DNA of 64,000 nucleotides, from contig OZ017750.1 in NCBI GenBank assembly GCA_963969365.1, positions 620,001 through 684,000 on the forward strand. The letters run 5' to 3'. Position numbers and translations under genes: made by a program. Position 1 is the first letter of the stretch. Each line of letters opens with the position of its first letter. Source of the DNA: Asterochloris sp. CNOR1. Lineage: Eukaryota > Chlorophyta > Trebouxiophyceae > Trebouxiales > Trebouxiaceae. The notes under the pieces were generated by a model. The model was not told the DNA's origin. It did no database searches and worked only from the letters and a program-made list of their open reading frames with translations. Positions 1 through 15,000 of the stretch are shown here, in pieces.

Positions 1-3000
1 GCGGAGGCTTCCCATACCTTGGCACCAGCCACTGCTGGCAGCTCGGCAGGGGCTGAGCCTGCCTGAGGATCAACTGCTGGGACTGACGTGTCCTCAGTAC
101 CCATGGGCTCGTCCTGGTCACCAGGCACCTGCTGCTGCTGACTTGTGCCTGTTCCAGCACTCCTGTTGTCAGCAGCAGCTGGCCCCAGACACGGCTCCTG
201 GCCACTCTGCACCGGCTCTGCAGCCGCTCTCTCTGGCTGAGCAGCAGCAGCCGCTGGTGCTGTCTGGCCTACTGTTGGCAGAGCAGCAGCAGCAGCCTGG
301 GTGACAGGTGGCTGCTGATGCTGCTCCTGGGCAGCACGAACTTCTTGAGCATCTGCCAAGCTGTTAAGCTGGGCCTGCGCCTGAGCAGCGCTGCTCATGC
401 TGGTGCTCAGGTGCTGAACTGGCTCAAATTGCTCGCTGCGCTCATAAAACAGCATGTATGCACTGTTGGGGCGGTCAAACTCCTGCAACTGCAAGGCAGG
501 GGGCCATAGTCAGCTGACGGCCTCATGATTGCACTGCATGCAGTCCCTGCAAATGAAAGGGGCATCCCTATAAAGCTTTGCCCCGCCATCATGTCAGACA
601 GAACACCAGAATGGCCTACCAGGAAGTAGACTGCCCAAGAGAACAGCCGCACAAGTCCACCTCAAGGATAGCTTCCCTCAAGCGATACAAAGCTTGAAAG
701 CCAATGCCCGCCAGCCGGCCTGACCTTGAATTGGTCATGATCGAGGGTTGTCTTGCCGCCAAAGCAGTCCTTCTCCAAGTTCTTGACGTCCCAATTGTCA
801 ACATTGACATCATCAAAGATCAGCCACTGGCTTGGCTTTTGGGGCTCACTGGCCCGCACCTGCACAGCAACACCTTAGCCTTTCTACATCTATGTGCCCT
901 GTTGGGGACAGGACAGTGACACCACTCAGGCTGTCAACAGACAATGACATTCAGAAACACAGCCTTGCCCAGCTTGCAGCTGATGCACTCATGCTTGTGT
1001 GAAGTAGCCGTCACGACGCTGACAAATACTAGGCTCAGCCAAACAAGGCATCCCGGCTGAGCTCACGCTGCTCACGACGTAATACTCCATGATCATGCCT
1101 CAGGGCAGCCTCAGGGCAGTATGTTGTATGGCCTGCTGTGTAGGGTGCCGTCGGAATGTGACCAAAAGGGGAAAACGAACGCGCATCAGCTCACAAGAGG
1201 CAAGCCAGAGACTGCCTGCCACATCCGTACCTTTATATATGAATAGTAATGGCCTGCGAACGCTGTGCCTGAGTGCACGACAACCCCCTTCAGCTCATAC
1301 AGGTACAGCGCCAGGTTCTGGTGCTTGGCAACGCCACTGGCACCAGCGTCAGCTGCAGAGAGTGGGGCGCCAGTGGCCTCAGCCTCTGCCAGCCCGTCCA
1401 CAGTGTATTTGTACATGTCCAGCTCCATGGGGAACTCGAACCTGGACAGGAAAGCTCCGTCTTGAGAGGAATCTGCATCTCAGGTGCATGATGCAAGACA
1501 TTGCCTGGGGCAGGCTGCAGCGGGGTCAGAAGTTGCAGCACAGGCGGGCACACTTCAAGCTACTACAGGCTGCAGCTCCTGCAACTAGGGAAAGCATGCA
1601 AAGGTCATGCCGTGGTCCCAATGGCGCATGCTGTCTCAGTCAGGGTCAGACACCGCTCACCTGTCCTTGACCTTCCAGCGGGACATGGTCTCATAGTCAA
1701 ATTCAAAGCGCTTGAGGTGAATCACAAGGGTGTGGGGCAGCGTCTTGAAGCAGTTGCGCTTGACAGCATCCACCTGCAGCGCCACAGCAGATGTGCACCC
1801 AGGCCCACCCAGTATATGCTGTGCAGGGGCTGCAGAGCATTGGCATCCCCCGACCCCTGACAGAAAGCAAAGCGATGCAAAGCTCAGGCCATTGCCAGAG
1901 CGCTGGCACAGTGGCTGGCAGGTCAGGCTCTGCCTGCAGGCCCTGCCAGCATGCCACATGCCAGAACAGATCCCACGCAAACAAAGTGCAGACACAGCCA
2001 GAAGTGGCTGACAGGCAGCAAGAGGCTGACTGATCTTGCCTTCTTGCCGGCCTTCTCACAGAAGTACTGGTTGTCCCCCTCCATGAGCTCCCCCTGGACG
2101 TACAGGTCCAGCGACTCGTGCAGGTTGCGCTTGCCGCGGACATCCAGGCTGACCTGAACCGGCACACAAGCAGGAGATGAGGTGATAGCTATGCTGGACT
2201 GCATGCCTCAGAGGCCTGTGTCACAGAGGAAGTCTGCCCATGCAGGTGCAAGCACTGCTTGGTCACAGAGGGGTTGACAGCTTGCTCATGCACCCAGCAT
2301 GCAAGTGACCCCAGATTGGCTACATGCAAGCAGCAGCTGAGGCTCCTGCCTTGAAAAGCGAAAGTGAGGCCTTGACACAGCAGGGCAGCTGAGGCTCCTG
2401 CCTTGAAAAGTGAAAGTGAGGCCATGACACAGCAGGGCCACCACCGCTGCTGAGAGTGGGGTGCCATCAGGAGCACTCCAAAAACAGGAGGTGGCAAGTG
2501 ATAGGCCACTGCAGTCCAGACTAGCTTGCTCTGGTGCTCCACAGGGCTTCAAGACCCCGCCTTAGGCACAACAAATGCAAGGCAGCACAGGACAAACGAG
2601 TGTTATATGAAGCCAAAGGGATCTTTGGCATGCCAAGCATGTGCTGTTACTTGACCTGCCGTTGCATGACGTGGCACAGACTGTGCCGCTGCTTCTCAGC
2701 CTGCAGACACGGCAAGCTGCCCAGAACATGCAGTGCTTGCCTGGTAGAACTCCTCTTCCTTCTCGCTCTGGTAGTCCACGCTCTTGCAGATGATCTGCTG
2801 GGCCATCTTGCCACCAATGACAGCCTGCATGACTGGCTGCAATTTGCGATCTTGGAGGTACTGATCCAAAGTGTCCTGCAGGCACAGCACAACTGATGTT
2901 TGGTGGTATAGGATGTAGCCAGCCTGATATCTGTCATAACAGGGCCGCTGCCATTCTGTCTCCAGCCTTTGCAGCAATGCAGGGGCCATGCAGCACGTCC

Positions 3001-6000
3001 CTCAGCTGTCTGCAGGGAAGAGCATCTGCTGGTGCCAAGATGGGGGATTGACATTGGACCAGTGACCTCAGAGCTGAGGGGTCTCCGTCTGCAGCAAGCA
3101 CAGCCAGGCAGCACTGAGCGCAAAAAGTTACCAGAGACGCCCGGCAATGGGCTAGAGCTCAGGTGCATAAGGCCTGTCCAAAGGTGTGGCAACAGCAGAG
3201 AGGCTTGCCTGCAGGCGAGTGAAGAACTCGTATGCATCCTGGTGCTCCCGCAGGTCCAGAGGCGAGCCGTCGTAGTCTCTGAATGCGTTCCAGAAGCCCC
3301 TGGGTATGCACCACCCATGGTTGCCAACTGCCAGCTCAGCAAACACTTTCTGCAGGTGGCAGATGAGGTCAACAACTCTTCTGCGGGGCGCAGGCACGGC
3401 GCAGCCTCAGCAGATGCATTCTGCATGGGCAGTGGGGTCCAGACCTGCTACCACTCTCTGACACCACAGGGAGGTGAGGTCACACGAATACATGAACAAC
3501 ACTTCTTGCAAGGGCCAGGAAGACGCAGACCCAGCGCGCCTCCAGCAAGAGATGGGCAAAGGGTCTGCACAAGCCCAATGCGGGTAGTTCAGACAGCTAA
3601 CACAGTGGTCAGTAAGCCCTATGCCTCGCCACACATAGACAGCAAGCCAGATGCCCTACCTGGAACTGAAGGAAGAGGTTCTCTTCAGGTGGGGCAGTGG
3701 GGGGGTCCTCAGCTGGCACAGCCAGAAGCAGCTTCCTGATGGATGGCTGCATGAAGAGCTGCTGGAAGACGGCGTTCATGTAGCAGGTTGCACCCCCATT
3801 CTTGAGCCCAATGTAGCTCCCTGTCTCCCTGCAAGGGGCACAAGAGGTGACTGCAGGTTCAGACTCACAGCAGCACGGCTGGGGGGATGCGCACAGCAAA
3901 GCTGGCGCCAGTCTTCCTGTGGAGAGCGCAGGCTGCCAGGTGTTGGTGACGGCAGTCGCACACCCACAGCACAGCAATCTCCAGCAAGGGTATGATGATG
4001 ACCTGAGATGCCCTGTCTGTGCAGCGCTGCCTCACATGGTGGCTGCAACTGATGCAAGCCCACAGCACACACTGAGACGCATGCTAGGCGCTCAAGCTGA
4101 TGGCAGATGGGGCACGCTGAAGCATGCTGCACCAAGAGCCCACAGCAACTATCAGCAGGTACCTTCGCGACCTACATAGTGCGGCAGACGCACACTGGAG
4201 CAAGCAGCTTATAGCCTGCCCATGATTAGCAACCAACAACTTGCCTGACTGAGACATCAGGGAGTCGATTGAACATCATTATGGGTTGCCTGTCTGACAG
4301 GTGCAGCTGCAGAATGAGCTCCAGGCCCTGTCGTAGATGTACAGAGCTGTTGCACATGAGCTTGCTCAGCAAAGCTAAGCCTGCCTGCCTGGCACTTTGG
4401 TGCCTGCAGCACAGTAAGGTGGCTGCTGGACGACTGCATCTGCTTGACTACTGCTTCAGAACCAGCACTGTAGCTTGAGGCAACAGCAATTTGGCATGCC
4501 CACACAGGCACATGCTGGAAACAACCAATTTGAACAGTGGCTGCTTTGCTTTTACCTGCATCGTGGCTGCAGCTGCTCCTGTGTCACTCTTGGCACTGCC
4601 CGATCTGCATGCTGGGCCTCACACCATGCCTCAGGAAAAAGATACTCTGCAGCAGCCAGAAGACATTATGCTGATCTGCAATTGCCTCCTTGAGTCTTCA
4701 AGAGCAGCTGTGGTAGATGATCACCTGGTGGTGGCTGCTTGCAACTGCCAACATGCATGTCCATCAGCTTTCCCATGCAGCTTGGCACTCACATGCATTA
4801 CCCTCACATGAGTCTTGCTCTCAGATTGCGGGCTGAGCAAGGACGACAGCCATTCAGAGCAGCAGAGCATCTCCCCTGGCGGCAACAGGTGCATCAGGCT
4901 GCCACCAGGTGCAAGCCTTGCACTTCGAGCTGCAACGGGCACCAGTGTAGGTGCCCTGCTTGGGACGCTACTTGACGCCAGGGTGACTTCCCAGCGCAGA
5001 CACCAGATGTGAGCGCTGCCTGGACAGCAGCCATGCAGGGGTGAACAGGGCAGCTCACCTGTCAGCAGCAGGTGTATGAGGCTGCGCCTGCCTGACCCAA
5101 ATCCGTCAAACTTTTGCAGCTCAGATATCAGGGCCTCCACCAGGCGCAGCTTGCCCTCAACACGCTGGTCCCTGTCATGCAGCGGACGCAGCTGAAAGAG
5201 GCTGGCCACCACCTTGTCCAGGCACTCGTGCATGGCTGGAAGGAGAGCAGCAATCTGCAAGCAGCAGGGGACTCGCTGGTGGAGAGCTTTTGGCATGCAG
5301 GGCAGACAGCATACTGGCTGCAAAAGCAGATGGCAAGAGCGCAGCAGCCTGCAGAGCAGCGGGGCAGACAGTCATGCATGGCTGGCAGAGGGGGCAGCAG
5401 TCTGCAGGGCAACAGAGGAGGTGCTCGCGGTGAGCATGTAGCATGCAGGCCATCAGCAGGGCAGAAGGCAGAATGGCTGGAACAGGCCCTGTCCAAAGCA
5501 TGGCAGCCCCCAGCACAGCAGGGCGGGCACTGTTGTGTGTTGCCGGAGGGCAGCAGCATGCAGGTAAACACAGGAGCAGGGAAGGATGCTGATCGGAGAG
5601 CAGCAGCATGGCGGACAGCTGCGGAATGCAGGCTGCATGGCAACAAGGCAGAACGTGCGTGGTGGAACACAACTGCAGAGCAGAGCAACAAGCACCAGTC
5701 AGATGCTGGCTGTGGAGCACCACATGCTCGCACATTCTGCAGCATGCAGGGCAGCATGGCTGCAGCTGAGCTTGACGTAAATGCAACAGGCTGCGAAAGC
5801 GCAGGACAGGCAGCGGTGGAACAGGCTGAAGAGCAGCAGACCGACGCGCACCCCTTTATTGTGTCTGCGACAGAGCTGGCGGCTGTTTGCAGCTAGATCA
5901 ATGAACCTAGGCTGACCATCCTGGGCAAGGTGATCCCTCCTCACAGCATGCAATGCATCCCGGTGCCCAATAATGCAAGAGCAGGCAACTGATGCCCAGG

Positions 6001-9000
6001 AGCAAGGGCACACCTGGACTTGTGAATACCGTTTGACGCAGATCACAAATGCGCGGTAGAAGAGGCCACACCACTCAGGCCTGTCCAGCGTGTAGGGCTC
6101 AGCAGCCACAAACAGCTCAAAAGCCCACTCATAAGCTTTGGGCAGAATGTCAGCCATCATTTTCTCGGCATGCACCTCTGCCTCAGGCCTGCTCAGAAAT
6201 AGGCTGGCCAGTAGCGGCCCAAAACCTGCACAACAGGAAGCCAAGGCATGGCTGGCATACGATCAAGCATTGCTACAGGTCCCAGTCGACTTGCGGCACA
6301 GGGGTAATGCCGCAGGAAAGTAGGGCAGCATAAGGAAAGTAGGGCAGCATCCAAAGAGCCTCTTTGGTCAAGACTCACCTGACATCTGAAGCAGTGGCTT
6401 CAGCATGGCAGGATGGTGGAAGATCAACGTCTGGCAACAGTACAGGCCCCAGATGGCATCCCATTCCTTCTCCTGCAGGAGAAACGGGCTGCATGTACCT
6501 GCTGCAAAGCCAGGACATGCAATCCAGAGGCAGCCACAGGAAACATAGCGCCACCATGCAGACAAAGCAACTGCTACACACAGAGGCAGCATGGCTCCAA
6601 GGAGACACTGCCAAGGAGCGCACTGTGAGTGTGTGAGATCAAGACAGGCTGCAAAGCATGTCAGCACCTGCCTGCCAAAGCAGGTGGATGTGACTGGATG
6701 GGCAGACCTGCCTCACCAATGGGACTGCGCTGATGACACAAGTGTTGGAAGGGGGTGTGCAGGACTGCCACCTGGAAGCTTGGACAAAGTAGTGCAGTAC
6801 AGATGACAAGGTGTCAGTGGTCAGCTGCAGCTTCTGGAAACGAACAGGCATGGCAGGTGCTGTGGCCACAGGAGCCATGGAGGTCTGGCTGTCTGGTACC
6901 ACAGCATCCTGGTCCGCAGCAGCAACAGCCACAGGGGACATCTGTCGCTGCTGCTGCTGTTGACAAAATGGACCTGCTGGCTCTGGGCCAGTGCCGTCAG
7001 GTGAGGCTGTGGGGGTTGCAGAGGACGGCGATGTGTCCTGCAGGAGCAGGACGTGCACCTCTTGCGTGCAGCCTGAGAGGGATGGTCAACATGATGCTAC
7101 CAGCCCACAGCTCCTCAGCACTTCACTCATCAGAGGCAACCCTGAGCCTGGCACTTGCAGGAATTACCTAACACATTGACCCAGTGTTGCCCCATATGTA
7201 CATTCGTCAGAAAATGAGCCAAAAGTCACCGAAGCATGAGCAGCTAGAAGCAAGAAGTCACTCTCTGAGGTAAGCAGGATCACCGCGCACCTGCATCTCA
7301 GCATCGCCTTGCACTGAACCAGACACAGCTGGGCTCAGCATTGCCCCGCCCACGGGGGCTGCCCCCGCCTGGGCCATGCTGGTCCTTTCCTTCTGCTCGG
7401 CAGCCACTTCACCTGGCGCCACGCTCTCTGTCAACGGCAAGGCTGCTGAGGAGAGCTGGTGCAACATCTCTCGGACAGTGCCCAGCAGATGGGACACATT
7501 GTTTTCGTTGCACTCATCTGCATTCAAGGCAGGCCAGTGGGATTGCAGGCATGTCAAGCGCCAGGTCTGCCTGCAGGAACTGCAGCTAGGCCAAATTGCA
7601 TTGTGTTGCAGGCTGTGCATGGCATAACACATGATGTAGACTGCGTGACTGCCCGTCAGAGCTGGTGCATTAATCTCCAGGTGGCAAGCTACTGTGTGGC
7701 TGCAAGCTGCCCAACACACCCCCAAGGTAGAGCCACAGTGCCAGCATCCCGAGGAGTCAGGGCAGCTGGCAGTTCAGCTACAGGCTGTCACTGTCACAGA
7801 TCAGAGACACACATTTGGCTCAGCCGTGCCATGCAATGGCACATCGGCATTGCGCGGAAGCTCTTATGTGAGATGTTGCTGACCAACGGGGCTTGCCTGC
7901 CCTTGACATTGGGCGCCTGCCGGCAATGTGCAGAACTTCCTGGACAGCGCTTCCACAGGCAAAGATGCGCACAGAGAACCTTCCACCTTCTTAGCAGACG
8001 GAGGGTGCTGTCCTAACAAGGCTGCAGCAGCGTTTGAAACTAGTTGATCAGCCTCTCAGCGGCCACAAGGCGCTGACCTGGCGCTGCGGCAGTCACTGTC
8101 CTGCTGGCGACCTGCAGTAGCTCCTGAAGGGCGCCACTGCAGGCAAAGGCGTTGCGCAGCTGCGCACTTATGGCCAGCTCCCCGTCAGCCTCGGCCACAT
8201 CCACTGGCACCTCTACATGTAGGCCCAGGTTGGGCTGAAAGAGGTTGTGACAGACCTGCAGGCAAGCCATAGAGTCAGCTACTCCACGCTGCTCAATTTG
8301 CAGCCTGCCTGACAAGCTCAGCCAACTGCAGGGAGGGCAGGAGTGATGCTGCGCCAGACCAGACTCCACGCAAAGGGAAATTTGCTCTGCAGACTGCCTC
8401 TGCTCGGCTAGGCGAGCAACGCTGCCACACATAAGCTCTGCTGAAGCACACTTACCTGCACAAGGTAGCGCAACCTGGCCGGGGGCAGTGCGGCGCTGCC
8501 AGCTGGCTGCTCCAGCATTGCAGCAAATGCTGGGGCTGGCTCCTCTGCGCTGAGGGCTGCCTGCACCTGGGCCTGCATGCCCTGGTCTGTAGGCAGCTTC
8601 ATAAGCAGCTGCCCTGCCACGTCGCGCAGGCTGCGGTCCGGCGCAAAGTCCGACAGCCACAGCAGCAGCTTGTAGACGTCAGGATGCTGCAGCAGACAGC
8701 CAGCACAGCCCTTCGGCATGGTACATTCAGTAGCACCTGGCTCTGACAGTCCGTGCCAGAGTCTGGCGACAGCTGCCGCTTCCAGGCTGCATCAGAGCTT
8801 GGGGCCAGTCAAGCAGCATACAATGCTTCAGCATAGTGCTTGCCCACGCATGCCCACAGCTTATGCAGTTACGTCCCAGGGCAGCAGGCAAGAGTGTGGA
8901 GAACAGTGTTGGCAGCTGTGTCAGCACTGTGCACCAATGACATATTGGGGACTGCAGAGCAGAACACCATGTCAAAGTTGATAACAACCATGCTCAAAGG

Positions 9001-12000
9001 GTGTTGTGTGCAAAAGGAGCTTTGACGAGCACTATGCATCAATATGAAGCTGCTGACATACCTGATCAACTAGGATGGGGGCAACTGCCATGGCTTCGCG
9101 CCTCTCCACAGCCTCTGGCGTTGTCTCCCACTCCGGCAGCCCAACAGGGCGATGGGCTGCTTGGAACGCGACTGTGTTGGAGGGACAAAACACAATAGCA
9201 CCCAACGAGTCACCATCAAACTGCAGGTCACGTCCTGCAGGCACTTTGCTTTGTCAGACCAAACCTGCAGGCACTGGACCCTTCCAAGCCTCCCATGTAA
9301 CACTGGTGCTCACTAGGCATCGTGTTTTGCGCTGAGAGCAGCAGCTGCTGCGGGCACTGTCTATGTTGGCTCTGCAGGCACAGTCCTGCAGGCCCCTGCC
9401 TGCCCAACAGACCTATGCCTAGCTGCACCTGTTGAGCCCTGTCAAAGGTGAGCAGGCAAGTATCCTGTAGCATGCTGCTCAAAGGCAATCAGCAGCTGGT
9501 AGGTGGACTCTGCGACAAGATGGTACATGGCGCTCAGGTCAAACTGCAGCACCTGTGGGTCTTCTGGCCCCATGCAGGTGCTGGGGCAGCTGCCCGTCAA
9601 ACTTGTGCAGACTGTGCTGGCCAGGCAGGTAAGGGATCTAGCTCAGCTGTGCAGGGTGATAGATGTATACTGACAATAGATTGCCAGGCAGGTGAGCTCA
9701 CCAGCACCCATGAGGCGGGTGTGCTCTGGGCCCAAGCCAGTGGCCTTGGCCACCTGAGACCGCAGCTCGCCAATGTTCGTGTTCCTGTGGCAGTGCACGG
9801 GCTTGCGCAGGATGCCCTGCACCTCCACCGTCAGCAGCCCGCCCTGGCTGCTGTGCTCATGGGGCAGACGCCTCAGCCGCGCCTTGCCCTGCAATGCATG
9901 CAACAGGCCTGAGCCGCCTTGCAGGCGCAGCCCCAGCAGCAGTGGGCATACACATGGCAACGAAGGGGCACTAAGATTTGATCATAAGCAGCACACAGCT
10001 TGTGGGCACAGGGCAGCGATGGGGGCCACGTGTAGCAAGCAGCCAGCAGATCTCAGCAGCTGCTAGTGCTGCGGGCCATGCAAACTCTGACAGCACAGCA
10101 CCCACCTGGCTTGCAGTTGCTGCCAGCAGCAGTAATTGGATGCACCGTGAAGCTCGTTGCACAGCCTGCGCCTGCTGGAGCTCAATGCTGTCACCAGACA
10201 GCTGAGGAGGAGCTTGCCAGGCCTCCGTGTCTGCCTGCCGCCCCGCCAGCTGCTGTGCAGATTGCAGCAGGTACATCATACAACGCCTGCAGGCAGCAAA
10301 CCATGACTCTATGCAAGTTGTAGTGTGGCACCCTTCAATTGAGCTAGAGCATTGACTGCCAAGACAAACAGGCACACACCAGATTCCAGTAAGGGAACCT
10401 GAAGCAACAAGGTTGCTTGCCAATCCTGCACATCTGCCTGGCAATCGGCCTGCACTAGGCTGTGCACAGTACAGGTTTCTCTAAAACCTTCTGTGGGTGA
10501 GCACACTTGCCTGACAAAAGCCTGGCGATCAACCTGGGTTGGCCTGTGCATTATGCAGATCTCCACTAGAAGATCTGCAGGCGAGCGCTGATCTGTGTGC
10601 AGCAGCAGGGCCTGATTTGGATGATCCAGCACAACACGCCACATAAAGTCCAGCCCTGCAAGCACTGCGACTGACATGTCACACCCTGGCCGGTTGAATG
10701 GGCACCAAGATGTGTGTGCTCTGTCTGGCTTGCCAGGAACCATCAGCACTGTTGCACGCAGTTCGTTGCTTCAGCTAGCTGTGCATGTTCAGCAACCAAT
10801 GTCAACACATGTGTGCGCAATACGCTGACTGAAGGCTGCTCCTCACCTGGATGTGAGCTTGCATCATCCCGTTCTGAGAGCTGCAGGTCACAGCAGCAGC
10901 AAGGTTAGACCGTGGGCAAGAGTGCACAGGAGCCTGGATGCATAGGGCCTTTGCCATTCATGTTTGTCTGCATGGCGAAAGCCCTTGGTCGACCAGTAGG
11001 CCGTTCCGAAGGCAGCCATACATATGCATAGCTCCTTGCTTGGGTGCCGTCGCCCGCACTTGAGGGCCATGGCACCTAAGCTGCTTTGGAGATGCTCACC
11101 CAAGCCACCACTTCAATCAGCAGCTGCTCAAGTCTGTTTAGACACATGGCCAGAGTGCCTGCCAGGCAGCTCAGTCAGGCTGTGAGGAGCCTCATGCAGC
11201 TCGCTTGCAGACCTCTTTCAGCAGGCTATATGTACAGCCCACCCACCACAACTGGCAGATTGCTCTCAGCAAGTGGTCTGTGCAGCCGCCTCACCACAAC
11301 AGTGAGGAAGTCCAGGAAGCAGCGATAGGCTGGTCTGGACAGCTTCTCAGGGTCCTGGGCAGTGATCTTCAGCTCCAGCATGTTGACCTCCACCTCGCTG
11401 CTTAGGACAGGCGGTAGGCCTAGCCTGGCATCGTGCCCCTCCTTCATGGCTTGCAGGAACCACTCAAACCCAGCATCGCGGTCTGACGGGGTGACTGGTC
11501 TCTCCACAAGGGCGCCCCAGAGCCTGTAGGGCAGCAGAGAAGCTGGCGCTCACAAGAAGCCTGGGTGTCAAGACACCTCAGGATTGTGAGGCAGCGGTAG
11601 GTGGGGTAGACCTCATGACCAGCATTTGTGCCCTCGTGCACAGTCCAGACCTTCTGTAAAGAGGATCCCACCTTGCCTAGGTCAGCAGGGCTGCTGCTGG
11701 GCGGCTGCAGCTGTTCTGCTTCCACACAGCAGCTCCCAGGTGCAGGGGCATTGTTGACATCATGCACAGGCTGAGTCCATCCAATGGCCCACTCCGCTTG
11801 GGGCAGCTCTCACCTGCTGGCATGACTCCAGTCCAGGGAGGTGTCCCTCAGCAGCGCCAGTCGCAACAGGAAGCTGGTGAACACCTCCACAGTCATCTCG
11901 TGCTTAAGGCGCCCACCCAGCAGCTCAAAGGCCTCGCGCTTGAGCTCCACCTGCTCAGCCTTCTTGTGCATGTACACCTAAAGGGTGCAGGACTTTGTTT

Positions 12001-15000
12001 GCCGGCGTCGACCGAGCCAGCTGACATGGTCATGACCTGGCCGCATAGTCAACGGCACAAAGCGTCTGACGTGGGGCTGAACAAGCCCCCAGCAGCAGGG
12101 GAGGGCACCCACACTGCAGCAACGTGCTGCGGCATTGTCGGCAGTGCCCCATCGGACTGCCGGGCCAGCCTCTCTGGTAAGACTTAAGCAGGGCTCACCT
12201 CAAGGCTCCGCAGGACCACAGCAAAGACATCAGGCTTCAGGTCGAGGCTAAGGAAGACCTGCAGTAGTCAGGGTAGCTGTAGGGCAAAGCCGTTGTAGAA
12301 CATACAACCTCACATTGGCACAGAGCAATCGAGACTGGGCCTGCCAAGCAGTGGGATTCAATGCAGCAGCCCAGGCAGACAGTGGCTGTATGCTGTGCAG
12401 AGACAGCCATCAAGCTGGCCTTGAGGATGATGGCCTGTGTGATGCCGCCAGCCTGCACCGTCATGGATTCATGTAGGATGCCCGAACAAGTTCTGCACCC
12501 ATATGTCTCTCTGCAGACCTGCCAAGGATGGGCCCTCTGCACTGCTTGCCAACCCAGACTGGTGCAGTCCCTCACAACCCCGGCACACCTCGCGGCGGCT
12601 GCAGACGCAGCGCAGCGCCCACATGGCTGCCGTGACATTGCCATTGTCCTCAAGCTCCCTGATGAGCCTCAGGATGCAGCGCTTGGCCTGAGCTTGCTTC
12701 CCTGGGTCCTCGTCCACGGTCCACTGCATCAGCATCTCCGCAAAGGACTCCACAGCATGCTGACCAGCTGTGGGTATCTCAATCATGATTCGCCACAGGA
12801 GGTTGCTGATGCGCTCAGCCGCCTCGGCCTGCATGCACAGACATGCGCAGTGCTGTGCAGGCAGCGTAGCTTCTCTGGGACCAGCCAAGGGGAGGCGGCA
12901 CTTGGCCAGTTATGCACAGTGTGGGCATGATTGATGGGCATGAGTACAATTCTGCTGCAATATACGAACCTGCAGAGCAAGCTGGCACCAGCACAGGCAG
13001 GCTTCACCGCCGCCAGAAGGCAAGGTCTCAGCCTTCCAGGGCCCTGAGAGCTCCGCTGAAAACCCCCACGCAATGTCAGGGACCACAGCTTTGTTGAGGC
13101 TGTCAAGGCATGCACGATGCTACTGCAGAACCCTGAAACCAAGCAAGTACCAACTGGTTGATGCACTCACCCTGGCAGGACCTGACAGTTTGAAGAGCAG
13201 CTGCATGATCTGGAGATGGTCTGCTTGTGGCTTGGCAGCTGATGCTTCTAGCTTAGCAAATAACGTGTCTAGCTGGCGCCCCTCGAAGTGCTGAGCCAGG
13301 GACGCCAGCAGTGCACCAGCATTCTCCCGCACCGTCTCAAAGGTATCGACCTGCACATTACGTGCAGGCTGAGGACAAGTAGCAAACAGGAAGCAATGGA
13401 GAGCTGCCTACGATGCAGCTGCTGCAAGAGCAACCTCTTCAGGATGCAAAGGACGCCAGTGGGCGCACAGCTGGGCAACTCCCCATATCTAACATGAGCA
13501 CTGTGACTTCACTTTATGAGGCTAGTCCTCAGCACCTGTCAGGCTTAGAGTCCACCAGGCTTCACATTGGCAGTAATGCTTTACCTTCTGGGTAAGGTCC
13601 CACAGCAACTCAACATGCTCTCCCTCCAGCCCATCTGACTCATTCAAGATCTTCAGTACCTTGGCAACCTGCAGCAGAGAAGCTTCTTTACCTGACTTGC
13701 AAACAAGTAATTGTAAGTGCTTAGACACTCTGTAGACACCGTGGCTTCGCCAGCCACCCATCCATGTGCGAGCCAAAAATGAAGACGTCAGACACTTTGC
13801 CACCCTGCAGAGGATGAAGGGGAACACAAACTGGGTTGTCCAGCCCTGTGCAGGCCCTGAGAGCATAGGGAGGCAGCACCTTGCTACAAGAGGGCAGCAC
13901 ATAGCTGACTAGAGCCTGGCTCATCACAGCAGTCAGGATATGCAGGTGCGTGACGCTGCCAACAGCCCATATTCAGGGGGGTGCCATACAGGTCCAGCAG
14001 AGGCACTGGGGCAAGCTTATGACATTGCCTCAAGACTGCGTACATCCTAAGCCTGCTGTGACCCTCACCTGCTCTACATACTGCTTCTGGTGCAGATTGG
14101 AGCGCAGCAGCTGTTGCACCACAGAGTGCTCCTGCATCCAGCGGATGTGGCTGGACATGGGTAAGGCCTGCGTTGGACCAGTCTCCTGCTTGCTGACGTG
14201 CTGGGTGGCCCACAGCATCGCATGCGTCTCGCGCACAGCAGCCAGGTGCTTGTTGAAGTTGGAGAAGCCCAGCATGCGCCGGATGAAGGCACGCTGTGCC
14301 TCAGTCACCTGCACACGGCATAGTGGCTCAGCACAGTTAAGTGACAGGTGATCAATTCTGCGCAATGGAAGGTGCGCTGAGCCTTATTCGGCTGCAGCTG
14401 TGCAGGCTGGTTCAGCACAGCTGCTGACGTTGAGAAGGAGGTGTATTGTGCCTCAGCCAACTGCAGAATGTGCCGTGGCTCAGCATGAGGTAGTCAACAT
14501 CGCACATCAGCTGTGCTGTAGTCAAACACAGACAACTGCCACGACTCCAGAATGAAGATGTATCGTCTTTGAATCTAAGCTGCGAATCCGCTGTGCCCCG
14601 CAGCTCAGCATGATCGTCATGCACCCCTGTTCTGTGGGCAGTCCCTGATGTGACAGACATACCTCCAGTGCTGCAAGCGCCTCGGCCAAGCATGTGGTTG
14701 CAGTGTAGTGCACACATGAGCCCACCATTGAATCAGCCGTGTAGGGCTCATCCACCACATTGGGCAGCAGCGTCTTGAGCCAGCGAAACATGCGTGAGAG
14801 GTAGCTGTACTGCTTGTCAGAGCTGCTGTCAGCCAGCACCTCTACATCGTCTTCCAGGGTGACCTGAATCCAGTCCACCAAGTCAAGCAGCTCCTGCAGG
14901 GCAGACCAGCAGGCATGTCAAGGCTGGGATGCTGCACCTTGACTGGCATCTGAGTGAGCGAACGGCGTCAGAGATGGCAGTCTGCATTGCTCAGGGTTTG

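Noticed and set aside
2969-3739. Plus-strand open frame of 256 codons
   Set aside because: It overlaps the minus-strand USP catalytic exons exactly and is their shadow.
5114-5896. Long plus-strand open frame (260 codons)
   Set aside because: It is antisense to a USP exon and its duplicated intron copies; the composition is Gln/Ala/Gly-rich from CAG words and no family is recognisable.
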